This document shows positions 12,616 to 22,239 of a stretch of DNA of 64,000 nt, piece by piece; the first letter of the stretch is position 1; every line of letters begins with the position of its first letter. Below the pieces are notes generated by a model that made no database searches, was not told the DNA's origin, and saw only the letters and a list, made by a program, of their open reading frames with translations. A program made the position numbers and the translations under genes. The stretch comes from Choanephora cucurbitarum (lineage: Eukaryota; Mucoromycota; Mucoromycetes; Mucorales; Choanephoraceae): positions 372,001 to 436,000 of the forward strand of contig JAIWNI010000004.1 of NCBI GenBank assembly GCA_025331435.1, read 5' to 3'.

Positions 12616-13704
12616 GATCGAAGCAATAAAGAAAAGGAGAAAAAGGATGAATTGAGTTCTCAGATAATGTAAGTGGTACAAAATATAGCATTCTGTGTTT
12701 GTATTCTCACAACAGTTAGTGAATTGTTGCACTGGTTTCTGTTATAGCCTGAAGAGAACATTGATTTTTATAGTGATTCTTTCTAAACACTGACCGACTT
12801 TACACAAGTCAAAGAGAGCGTATACCAAGGTTTAAAGTCATCAGAACTTTGGCTCTGAATTCTTTATGATTCAACAGATATAAGAGCAACATTTCTAAAG
12901 TCTTTAATTGAAAACTAAAAGGGCATACTATACTTCAACTATTTAATATGTGGTCTCAATGTTTCGGTGTATTGCAGAGTTCTTTGGCTGGCATTAATTA
13001 GAAAATTAAAAAGTAAAACAGAGATTTAGAATTACTGGAATTAGCCCTCCAAAGGTTAAAAAAAGCTTACTTTAAAGTTAGACTTATTTCTTTTGTTGTA
13101 TCGTGCGGCTAATTAGCGAGTAGAAGTTAGAGACGAGTAATTAAAAAGTGTGTTTAAATTTGTATACACAAAGAATTGAACTATAAGCTAATGCTGTTTG
13201 ATAAGATAATGTATTGTACTAGAATGAGTACCTCTATCTAACTGTGCTGATTAGAATATATTGTTCAATCATTCTCTTCTTTGGAATCCAATCAATCGAA
13301 AAAAAATTAATGAACATGCTAAGGCAAAAAGTGAGCTTTCTATTGCTTGAAGTAGAATAATGTGCTTGTAATGTTTGGCACAGCTCTAGTTAAACATTGA
13401 TGTGAAATTGATCTGCTTTGACTGTCTAAAACAACAGACATGAGATTATCTTTAGATAATTTCTAGTCAAAAATAAACAAAGCACTGTACTAGAAATGGC
13501 ATATACTTATAGTATGAACTGAAATCATTCGACTACGTTTGTTTATTGCGTATGCTTATCTTAAATGCATTATAACTACCTAAAAACTATACAAGCGCTA
13601 TACATAGGACAAAACAACCGGCCCTGTCCGGACCGAAAACCAAATATCACGTGACTGTCCGGCATTAATAAACGGAACATATTGTACGATAAAATTTTTG
13701 CTAA
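12616..13704. other. Intergenic region with CCGGACCG-type motifs next to the retrotransposon
   Basis: No gene is seen. At 13614-13660 there is an unusual GC-rich cluster in otherwise AT-rich DNA: CCGGCCCTGTCCGGACCG, then ATCACGTGACTGTCCGG, about 50-90 bp before the left LTR of the first gypsy element. A related CGGTCCGGA cluster occurs at 33083-33110 before the second gypsy element. Confidence 0.4.
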
Positions 13705-14660
13705 TGACAACGGTATAATTCTCTCTTATGTTTACCTTTGATATTTGACTTCACAAAAATAAACACAAATGATATAATATTCAGTAGAAGACTGTAAAAG
13801 ACTACGTCGTAATTATATACAGAGAAAAATACGGGTTTTAGGCACTTGTTAGCTTCAAAAAGGAAATTGAAGAAGTATAGGAAATCAAACTTAAAGAAAG
13901 AGATGTTTATTCAACTATTCAGCTTAAGATACTACTTATAGCATCTTGTATTCGCACAGTAATGTTACTTCTTGTTACAATAAATATTTTTTTGAGCGCC
14001 TTCATTATTCTTCTTTTTTTTTTTTTTTAAGTTTTCTTTTTTTTTTTGATTTTTGACAATGATCGCCGACAGGGTCTAAGTTGCACCAAGCAACACAATC
14101 ATTCTTCATCGCATTGTAACCTTGTACCTCACACGATATTCTTACCCTTGACTTCCATTGCTGTTTTGGACAACACCGAAGGCCGGCAGAGACAACGAGA
14201 TTACCATAATAGATACAAGATAGACGGATAAATAATAAAATAAAAATAAACGGGAAGAAAGAAAAGGATACACAATATAAGAAAATAAAAGGGAGATAGA
14301 AATAAAATAAAGAAAAGGATAAGCAAAAGGATAAATGAGTAGAGACAACAAAAGATATAATATACAGAATAACAATAGAGACAAAAGATAGTAACAGGGA
14401 AACAGACAAAGAGAAGAGACAACAACTTGATACAACAGATAGATTCACTTGACAGGTACATATGGCATCATAATCAACACCCATTTCCTTCAATCCCAAT
14501 TGAAGAGCCGATCTAAGAACACACAATTTTTCTTGACACTCTTTTTCTCTTGCACTACTTCTTGTAACAACCTCGTTTGTCATCACTACTTCTGAACACC
14601 AGCACTTCAAGACCCCACACCGAACGAAAGGCGACACAAAACAAAATACAACATGTATCA
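13705..14660 (-). repeat. 3' LTR of gypsy element 1
   Basis: A 956 bp direct repeat of 20165-21100, starting TGACAACGG and ending ATGTATCA on the plus strand (TG...CA ends in both readings). It is almost identical to the other copy except around 14010-14050, where the T-rich tract is longer here. ORFs inside it are hydrophobic low-complexity readings present in both copies and are not treated as genes. Confidence 0.92.
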
Positions 14661-14694
14661 CGTACCCTCCCGCTAGCCTTGAGTTCACCATGAG

Positions 14695-16248
14695 TCAAAA
14701 CCGAGAAGCAACACCAACCACGTTAGACGCGTTCAGTCTATGATCAACCCACCGTTGGAACTGTTTGTTCGCTTGACTTATGACCTCAGGGATCATTCTA
14801 TTGACTTCGCCATGGAAAGACTTGAGTCGATCACCATTCACCGGTCTTTCAAACCTTAGGCTGTTCTTGCCAACCAAATAGTAAGTGCCGCTTTTATCAT
14901 TTCTTGACAGGATCTTGTATGGGCCTTCCCACTTATCACCGAATTTAGACTCAGGAACTTGTACCTTCAGGAGCACTTCTTCACCGACTTCGAATTGCTT
15001 ACGGAACACAACCTTAGCATCATAGCGCTTCTTAGCCAGCAACTTCTTCTGATCGGATACTTTTCTAGCCTTATCACGCACTTCAACCAGTTTATCATTG
15101 ATAAGACCAATACGCTCAACGACTTCTTCTTCTTCTTTACCAACTTCATAGTCAAGTCTTGGTGGTACCCATACTGCAGGAGTCCTCATTTGGTAACCGA
15201 AAAGCAGATAAGCGGGTTCGTAACCTGTACCAGAGTTCTTAGTAGTACGTATGACCATGAGAGCTGCATCTAAATACTGATCCCATTGATTGATGTTTTT
15301 AGCATCCCGAGCGAGTTTAGCCATCACCGACGTAAGAGATCCATTGAAACGTTCACACAAACCATTTGCTTGGGGTCGATAAGCAGTAGTCATGATGCCT
15401 TTACAACCGAGTTGCTTGAGTAGATAATGAGTGTAGTATGAGATGAAATTTTGACCACGGTCAGAGAGTAGATAAACAGGTACACCAAAGTTCTTGACGA
15501 TTTCTTGCATGTAAAACTCACCAGTCGTAACCTCATCGATATCGGGAACAGCTCTTGCAACAGGATATCGGGTTAAGTGACAGATTCCAGTCAAAATATA
15601 GCGGTTTTTCTTATCAGTTACAGAGAGGGGACCAATTGCATCAACACTAACAGTGAAAAATGGATGTCTGGGAGTCTTGACATGAGTACCAGGGTTGGAT
15701 CTAATAGCTTTGATTCTGGCACGGAACTGGCATGTTTCGCACCCTTTCACTACAGCAGTAACCAATTCACGAGCGTCTTGAAGAAAATAGTATTTGACAA
15801 CCTTGTCCAGAGTATTAAGGATACCTTGATGTCCTTCTTGATGTATAGCCTTGACCTTTTCCAGTGCATTTCCTTCGTGCAAAACTTCACGACTAGACAC
15901 TCTCTCCATCAAACGACCATCATCATATATCACCAATTTCTTTCCTTGGTAACGAAGACGTTGCCTTATTTTCTTGTCAGCATCATTGGGGAACACTCCA
16001 TCCAGAACGAAATAGTAGAGGGCTAAGAACCAAGCAAAAGAGATAGCCATCAGAAACAATACAATTGAATACAGGGTACTAGGGGTATTCAAAAGGAAAC
16101 AGACTTCGACGAGACCAACACAAGTAAGTAATAGACAAATACTAATCAGAGCCAATATAGTAGACAGGGTATAGAGGATCAGATTAAAAAAAAAAAATAA
16201 AAGTAAAGTCAGAAAATTTATAAAAGTGATGAGAAAGCGAAAGAAAGG
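14695..16248 (-). CDS. Integrase ORF of gypsy element 1, hydrophobic N-terminus
   Basis: Joins donor DNA to the target. Motifs in order: WFLALYYFVLDGVFPNDADK (tether start), an HHCC zinc finger (HQEGHQG then CETCQ), and a catalytic D-D-E core (VSVDAIGPLSV, LLSDRGQNFIS, YRPQANGLCERFNGSL). A C-terminal DNA-binding region follows (VLLKVQVPESKFGDKWEGPY). The frame is open from 16248 but has no ATG until 16050, so the true start is unclear. The stretch before the tether is strikingly hydrophobic (LISICLLLTCVGLVEVCFLL). The ORF is in a different frame from the RT ORF, separated by about 90 bp with AATAAA and homopolymer tracts, so it may need a separate mRNA, splicing, or may reflect decay. Confidence 0.85.
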   Translation of the reverse strand, partial: PFFRFLITFINFLTLLLFFFFNLILYTLSTILALISICLLLTCVGLVEVCFLLNTPSTLYSIVLFLMAISFAWFLALYYFVLDGVFPNDADKKIRQRLRYQGKKLVIYDDGRLMERVSSREVLHEGNALEKVKAIHQEGHQGILNTLDKVVKYYFLQDARELVTAVVKGCETCQFRARIKAIRSNPGTHVKTPRHPFFTVSVDAIGPLSVTDKKNRYILTGICHLTRYPVARAVPDIDEVTTGEFYMQEIVKNFGVPVYLLSDRGQNFISYYTHYLLKQLGCKGIMTTAYRPQANGLCERFNGSLTSVMAKLARDAKNINQWDQYLDAALMVIRTTKNSGTGYEPAYLLFGYQMRTPAVWVPPRLDYEVGKEEEEVVERIGLINDKLVEVRDKARKVSDQKKLLAKKRYDAKVVFRKQFEVGEEVLLKVQVPESKFGDKWEGPYKILSRNDKSGTYYLVGKNSLRFERPVNGDRLKSFHGEVNRMIPEVISQANKQFQRWVDHRLNASNVVGVASRF

Positions 16249-16339
16249 TTATCTTTATTAAGTGTTATGACAATACGAGTATTTATATTCTATGAGATGG
16301 ATAATGATATTATTTTTTTTTTTTGACAATCTTACGATT

Positions 16340-19244
16340 CTAAACTAAATTAATGACATCTTGACCTTGATCTAAGGCACTCTTGAATTCTTCAATTGAT
16401 ATAAACCGGGACAAAGGGTCAGCCAAGTTTTCTTCAGATCTTTTGAACTTGATATCAAAAGCGTAATCGAGCACAGCAGCACTCCACCTGGTCAACTTCA
16501 TACTGGTCTTAGTTGGCCTAAAGATCTGGACAAGACTTGAATGATCAACCACCAGCAAGAAACGAGTACCCTTCAGGAAATGCTTGAAGTAACCAATACC
16601 CCAAACGACAGACATAGCTTCGAGATGGTGAATATGATATCTTGACTCAGCACCCCTAAGACCACGAGACGCATAGGCAACAACCTTCTCATTAGCCATT
16701 GACTCTTGATTGTCAACCTGTGTCAAGACAGCACCCAAACCAAGATTACTAGCGTCGACGTACAAGATGAAGTATCTATCCCGTGCTGGATAGGCCAAGA
16801 CGACAGGCTCAGAGCAAAGGGCAGTCTTCAAAGTATTAAAGGCAGCTTCATGTTCTTCAGTCCAGACAAAGGTAGTGTTCTTTCTTGTCAACTTGTTCAA
16901 GCAGGCAACAATAGAGGCGTAACCCCTAACATACTTCCTAAAGTAGTTGCAAGTACCCAGAAAAGACCTCAACAACGCAGCAGATTCAGGCCTTTGGAAC
17001 CCCAGTATTTTCTCCTTGTTGTAATCAGCAAGAGTACTACCTTCAGAAGTAAGCGAATGACCCAGATAAGTGGTACTAGAAGCCATGAAAGTACACTTGG
17101 CTCTCTTCAGTTTAAGATTGGCACGCTCACAGGCTTCAAATACAAGACGCAGATGTCCAACATGTTCTTCTTGAGTCTTGCTATACACCAACACATCATC
17201 CAGGAACACCAATACGAATTTACCAATATAATCACGGAAGATATCAGAAACGACCCTCTGAAACTCAGAACAACCAGGAGAGATGCCCATCGGCAAGACC
17301 TTATACTTGAACACACCACGGTTTGTCACGAAGGCCGTATATTCAGCGTGATCGGGGTTCAGCTCCAACTGATGGTATCCGGACGTGCAATCGCAAGAGG
17401 TAAACACAGTAGCACCAGCACAAGCCTCCGTTAGTTCAGCGACAGTCGGCGTAGGGAAATTGGTACATAGGATCAACTTGTTCAGCTTACGGTAGTCGAT
17501 TACACACCTTTTGGAACCGTCACGCTTGTCTACCAAGAAAGAGGGCGAGCTATATATACCAGTGGCCTTCTCAATCAAGTCCAGCTCCAACATCTCGTCG
17601 ATGTACTTGTCCATGGTGTCCTGGTCCTCCCAACCCAGACGAAATGGTCTTGCCTTCACTGGAATAGCCCCTTCCTTCAGATAGATGTTCATACGGTAGC
17701 CCTTGATTCTTGTCAAGCCAGAGACCTCAGAGAACACATGCCTGAACTCTTCAAGTAAAGGCTTCAGCATATCCGGAGCACCTTCAGTAATGTTATCAGC
17801 AGTATATACAGTTTTGACAGGCTTCTCTTCAGTACCCAAGTCTTCTTCTAGTGTTTCGGTATACTTCTGAGCAAGACCAACATGATAGACCTCCTTCTGA
17901 TTAGACCTCAGAGCAGCAAAACGATCATTCAAGGACTCACGAGTACAATCAACACCAGAACAACCAGCACCAACAACACAAGAACAGCCTTCATCACCAA
18001 CACCAGAAACACCAGAGACACCAGAGACACCAGAGACACCAGAAACACCATCAACTACACCAACTTGATTTGCAAAGGGCAAATGACTAGTATAACAACC
18101 GAGCTTGACCATACCACTAGTAGTAGGGATCTTGATACTAGGTTCGTTCAAGCACATTTCGATACCATAGTTTTGCAGCCACTGGATACCTAATAAACAG
18201 AGCTTGTCACCATTGTCACCTTCAGCAATACACATGTGATCTGGTCTTAGCTTGCCTGCGATCATGATAGGAACATTCATAACCACATCAGACTTGGTAG
18301 GGGTCTTCTTGTTGTTAAAGCCGATGAGATGCAAACTATCGCCATTGGGTACTAGTCCCAGAGAGTCAGCCAAGTTCTTAGAAATAACAGAGACACTAGC
18401 GCCAGTATCGAACACTGCTTCAACTGCTTGACCGTTGATTGAAATGACACCACGCAGAGGAGAACTGACCTTCATCTTGTTCAAGTGATATGGATATTGG
18501 TAGACTGAATCCATGTCACTGAATTCACGGTCATTCACATTGTCAATTAGAGCAAGCTCAGAAGCCAACGAACTAGATTCACCAGTAGACGATTCATCAC
18601 CTTCAGAGTCATAATCAGAGTAATCACCATCCGACCCAGAGTCATACCCGTCGCTATCAAAATCTTGATCATTATCCACCACGTTAATCAAAGCACCTTG
18701 ATGAGCACCAGTACCAGTAGCCAAAGCAGCAAGATGCTTCTTAGTTCGCTTAGGTCGTTGAACCCTTAGATCTCTCAGTCCATCGACTAAATCCTTGGCA
18801 GCATCACGGTCTATAGCAACCCAGTCCAACATGGTAAGTCCAGAGTCTAGATGTCTTAACCTTTCCCAGATATTAAGCGTTCTTGTAGGCACAGGTAGTC
18901 TTCTTGGCTTAGCACGTTTTCTTTTAGGTTTAACCGGAGAATGAGCTTGATTGACAGGTGGTACCAGAGGTAAATTGACTTGAGTGACAGGTGGTACTAA
19001 GGGTACAGGAGGTTGAGTCCTGAGCGGTACTTGAGAAGACAAAATTGGTTGACCGACAGGTAACGCAGGAGCAAGTTCTTGGGTTTTTGTTGAATGGTAC
19101 ATCCACCGGTTCACCTTGAGACCTAACACGCTTGACACCAAACACTTCAGCTTCACCAACTGTATCAACCAAATGGACTTCTTGTTTTTGAGGATTTAGA
19201 TTTTTATGAGTATCAGTTACCTCGTTTACTGATACTCGTTCCCT
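16340..19244 (-). CDS. Protease-RT-RNase H of gypsy element 1 (frameshifted)
   Basis: The main open frame runs 16340-19168. Domains in order: aspartic protease (AVFDTGASVSVIS), reverse transcriptase (VIDYRKLNKLI, FTSCDCTSGYHQLEL, LVFLDDVLVYS with the catalytic DD pair), RNase H (YVDASNLGLGAVLTQ, HHLEAMSVVWGI, LLVVDHSSLVQI). The region just after gag reads sensibly in the -1 frame (19244 down to about 19090: VFGVKRVRSQGEPVDVPFN), then continues sensibly only in the main frame. A single extra base, most likely in the A5 run at 19084-19088 (minus strand), would explain the switch. A run of GVS repeats lies near 18000-18055. Translation is expected from a gag -1 slip. Confidence 0.88.
18000..18055. 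repeat. 9 bp tandem repeat inside the pol ORF
   Basis: ACACCAGAG-type units repeat about five times on the plus strand, encoding successive GVS triplets between the protease and RT regions of element 1. It is followed by a cysteine-rich patch (CSCVVGAGCSGVDC). A simple slippage expansion in a linker. Confidence 0.8.
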
Positions 19245-20131
19245 TTTCCCTGTTCGATAGGAATGGCGTTACTACCAGTAGCTACAGGACTTGACGACCG
19301 CATTTTCTCCAGAAACTCAGGACATTCAGTCTTGCGATGGCCTTCTTTATTACAGAAAAAGCAGGTGAGGACACGACGGACCGGAGAAGGATAAGAGGAT
19401 TGTTTAGCTTGAGTACCGGTTTCTTGTAAATTAACCAGATTAATGCTAATCTTTTCCAACTTGTCAACCAGAGAAGCCATAGTACTAGCAATAGAAACAG
19501 AGTCATTATCTCTTGACATTAATGAAGACACCACAGAGTCAGAAGAACGTTGAACAGATACAGGAGCATCAACACCACCATACTTGACGAAACTCTTTTC
19601 AACCAGAACAGCCTTATCCCTAGCGGATTCAAATGACACAGGAGTACCTTCTTTTTCGACTTCAAAAGCAATACGAGGTTGGATAGCATTAAGGAAGGTG
19701 CGTACTTGAAAACGCTCTGTCTTGTTGTCCAGAAGACCAAATATTTCTTGCATCTTCAAGGCTAGGTCGTCCACAGTAGGATATTCACCACCCTGTCTTA
19801 AGGCATGCAATTGGTTCCACCACTTGTCTTCTTGGTTTTGTAAATACTGTTTCTTAAAGGCAGACACGAACTCGTCCCAGTTGTTTACTTGACCACCAAC
19901 AACATTGTACCAGGTTTCAGCCTTCAACACCATATGGTCACCAGCAATAAACAGGATTTCCTCGTCAGAGAGCTTAGCAGAGACCTTGAGACGCTCTAAT
20001 TTTCTTAACCAGATAGCCGCTTCATTACCATCATTACCACCAGTAAAATCTTTAGGTTCACTCACAAACCGAGCACCTCTTCGTGGCAACATAGATTCTT
20101 TTGACATGGGAGAACTTTGATAAAATAACAT
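19226..20131 (-). CDS. Gag of gypsy element 1
   Basis: Structural capsid/nucleocapsid protein, about 301 aa. The start is the ATG at 20131 (MLFYQSSPMSKESM); an earlier TTG within the LTR edge is not needed. The central capsid fold shows the retrotransposon gag pattern (AIWLRKLERLK, AETWYNVVGG, WDEFVSAFKKQYL). The C-terminus carries a CCHC zinc knuckle, CFFCNKEGHRKTECPEF, for RNA binding. The end of the gene contains the heptamer G GGA AAA at 19250-19244, correctly phased for a -1 slip into pol, seven codons before its stop. Confidence 0.92.
   Translation of the reverse strand: MLFYQSSPMSKESMLPRRGARFVSEPKDFTGGNDGNEAAIWLRKLERLKVSAKLSDEEILFIAGDHMVLKAETWYNVVGGQVNNWDEFVSAFKKQYLQNQEDKWWNQLHALRQGGEYPTVDDLALKMQEIFGLLDNKTERFQVRTFLNAIQPRIAFEVEKEGTPVSFESARDKAVLVEKSFVKYGGVDAPVSVQRSSDSVVSSLMSRDNDSVSIASTMASLVDKLEKISINLVNLQETGTQAKQSSYPSPVRRVLTCFFCNKEGHRKTECPEFLEKMRSSSPVATGSNAIPIEQGKGNEYQ
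19244..19250 (-). other. Candidate -1 ribosomal slip site (GGGAAAA), element 1
   Basis: The gag frame reads CAG GGA AAA GGG, so the heptamer fits the X XXY YYZ rule. The -1 frame stays open past the gag stop and encodes plausible pol N-terminal sequence. The same heptamer sits in the same place in element 2, which has otherwise diverged, supporting function. Confidence 0.65.
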
Positions 20132-20164
20132 GGTTAATACTTTATCAGGTAGGCCGGACCAAAA

Positions 20165-21100
20165 TGACAACGGTATAATTCTCTCTTATGTTTACCTTTG
20201 ATATTTGACTTCACAAAAATAAACACAAATGATATAATATTCAGTAGAAGACTGTAAAAGACTACGTCGTAATTATATACAGAGAAAAATACGGGTTTTA
20301 GGCACTTGTTAGCTTCAAAAAGGAAATTGAAGAAGTATAGGAAATCAAACTTAAAGAAAGAGATGTTTATTCAACTATTCAGCTTAAGATACTACTTATA
20401 GCATCTTGTATTCGCACAGTAATGTTACTTCTTGTTACAATAAATATTTTTTGAGCGCCTTCATTATTCTTCTTTTTTATTTTTTTTGATTTTTGACAAT
20501 GATCGCCGACAGGGTCTAAGTTGCACCAAGCAACACAATCATTCTTCATCGCATTGTAACCTTGTACCTCACACGATATTCTTACCCTTGACTTCCATTG
20601 CTGTTTTGGACAACACCGAAGGCCGGCAGAGACAACGAGATTACCATAATAGATACAAGATAGACGGATAAATAATAAAATAAAAATAAACGGGAAGAAA
20701 GAAAAGGATACACAATATAAGAAAATAAAAGGGAGATAGAAATAAAATAAAGAAAAGGATAAGCAAAAGGATAAATGAGTAGAGACAACAAAAGATATAA
20801 TATACAGAATAACAATAGAGACAAAAGATAGTAACAGGGAAACAGACAAAGAGAAGAGACAACAACTTGATACAACAGATAGATTCACTTGACAGGTACA
20901 TATGGCATCATAATCAACACCCATTTCCTTCAATCCCAATTGAAGAGCCGATCTAAGAACACACAATTTTTCTTGACACTCTTTTTCTCTTGCACTACTT
21001 CTTGTAACAACCTCGTTTGTCATCACTACTTCTGAACACCAGCACTTCAAGACCCCACACCGAACGAAAGGCGACACAAAACAAAATACAACATGTATCA
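20165..21100 (-). repeat. 5' LTR of gypsy element 1
   Basis: A 936 bp partner of the LTR at 13705-14660. Its plus-strand right end (ATGTATCA) is followed by nine bases (GTCATACAA) and then the tRNA-Arg gene. In element orientation it begins TGATACATGTTG and ends CGTTGTCA. Confidence 0.92.
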
Positions 21101-21109
21101 GTCATACAA

Positions 21110-21182
21110 GGTGTCGTAGCGTAATGGATAACGCATTAGACTTCGAATCTAAAGATTGTGGGTTCGAGTCCCATCGACATCG
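21110..21182 (+). tRNA. tRNA-Arg (anticodon TCG)
   Basis: The 73-base cloverleaf folds by eye. Acceptor GGTGTCG pairs with CGACATC (one G-U); the D arm is GCGTAATGGATAACGC; the anticodon stem-loop is ATTAGA-CTTCGAA-TCTAA with TCG at the anticodon; the T arm is TGTGGGTTCGAGTCCCA (box B GGTTCGAGTCC). The discriminator is G at 21182, and a T6 Pol III terminator follows near 21191. No intron. It is the presumed docking site for insertion of gypsy element 1. Confidence 0.95.
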
Positions 21183-22239
21183 GCACCAATTCTTTTTTGT
21201 TTTATTGTATACATTTTGTTACATGTCAAAAGGCCGTTTTAAGAAGAGGTACCTGTTGTGTATAATCTTACTGCACGAACTATTTGCTATCCTGCAGGCA
21301 AAACTTTTTGTTTAATTGGATGAGTTTTAGGACTAATTCCGATGATTGATTGTCTAATCAAAAGGAGTAATCAAAGTATATAGAGCTTTAACCTGATCAA
21401 GGGAAACAAAAGAGAAGAAAAGGGAGTCAGATTACTTCAGGTAACTGTAAAGCGAAAAAGTTAAAGGAGGAGCTTACTGCCCTGTAACTTTAAGATGTCT
21501 AAACTGTTCAAATAAAGGTGAATAGAACAAGCAAAAGTGACATGTTTTATAAGGAGAATACAGTGATATAATATATTATAGGGGGAGCTTTAGACAATAT
21601 AGTAGGATGGTGTGTATTAATATGTAAGTAGAACAAACCACAGCAAATCAAATCGAAAGCAAAATTGATTCTTTACTGAAACGCTATATATGAATTTTAA
21701 GAAGCTGTGCTGAGCTTGCAGCTAACAACTTAAACGGTCAATCTAATAGATCCAACACTAAACAAAGGATACGAATTTGGATCCGAAGAAGTGGGGAGAT
21801 GTCAAAAGAGCCAAGTACTAAATAAAACTCTAGGTATAATGACATTGAAAATAATTTTGAATAGCTTGCCAAGGTTGGCACTTCACAAATATTCAGTTTG
21901 TATTGTTTGACCGTGGTGAAATAAATAGAAAGTAGACATTGCCCTGCTTATTTATTCATGAGTTGATATACTGACAAGTTAAAAAGATAATTTCATAGAG
22001 CGCAATGTTTCGAAATCGGATAGCCAGAATGAATATAGTAATTGCTCTATTCAAGAATGCTCATGCTTTGTAACCAAATACACCTTCTAATCAATTGTTC
22101 TTAATTTAAGCAACTTTGCATCACAATTTCTTTTTGAATGCAAAAGAAGCTCATATGTATTGGATCATGAAGAAAAAGAGTTATACGGCTTTTATTTTAT
22201 TACAAAATGTTGTAGTGACAAATACAGATTAAAATAATT
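21183..22239. other. Intergenic region downstream of tRNA-Arg
   Basis: No gene. It contains the tRNA terminator and a degenerate repeat (described separately) that also occurs downstream of tRNA-Ile. The last 100 bp hold the 3' flank of the methyltransferase gene. Confidence 0.45.
21560..21790. repeat. Degenerate dispersed repeat, copy A (possible old solo LTR)
   Basis: The core at 21587-21670 shares TTTAGACAATATAGT, then GG, TGTGT, a TATA/TGTAAGTAGAACAA stretch and CAAAT with 45734-45820. A second weaker match follows (AACAAAGGATACGAATTTGGA here, GCAAAGGAAGCGAAGGATTTG at 46105). The TATA-like centre suggests an old LTR promoter. Both copies lie 0.3-0.6 kb downstream of a tRNA gene. Confidence 0.5.

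Larger units (their letters stand above)
13705..21100 (-). mobile_element. Ty3/gypsy LTR retrotransposon, element 1
   Basis: A complete element of about 7.4 kb on the minus strand: 5' LTR (20165-21100), candidate primer-binding site (20151-20161, TGGTCCGGCCT on the minus strand, after a 3-base gap), gag, PR-RT-RNaseH, integrase, a purine-rich tract (GGGAGGGTACG) directly before the 3' LTR (13705-14660). Protease, RT, RNase H and integrase occur in the Ty3/gypsy order. The LTRs differ mainly by a 20 bp length change in a T-rich tract, so the insertion is young. A one-base frameshift near 19084-19088 appears to break gag-pol. No 5 bp target-site duplication is visible (GCTAA against GTCAT). The 5' LTR ends 9 bp before tRNA-Arg. 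Confidence 0.93.

Noticed and set aside
14005..14691. A 228-codon hydrophobic ORF inside the left LTR, repeated at 20379-21077
   Set aside because: It is present in both LTRs only because LTRs are duplicates; composition is low-complexity Phe/Leu/Tyr/Ser from a purine-rich strand, and length differs with the T tract.
18000..18055. Short regularly spaced repeats that could be mistaken for a CRISPR-like array
   Set aside because: Nine-base units without spacers, in frame inside pol, encoding GVS repeats; a simple tandem expansion.
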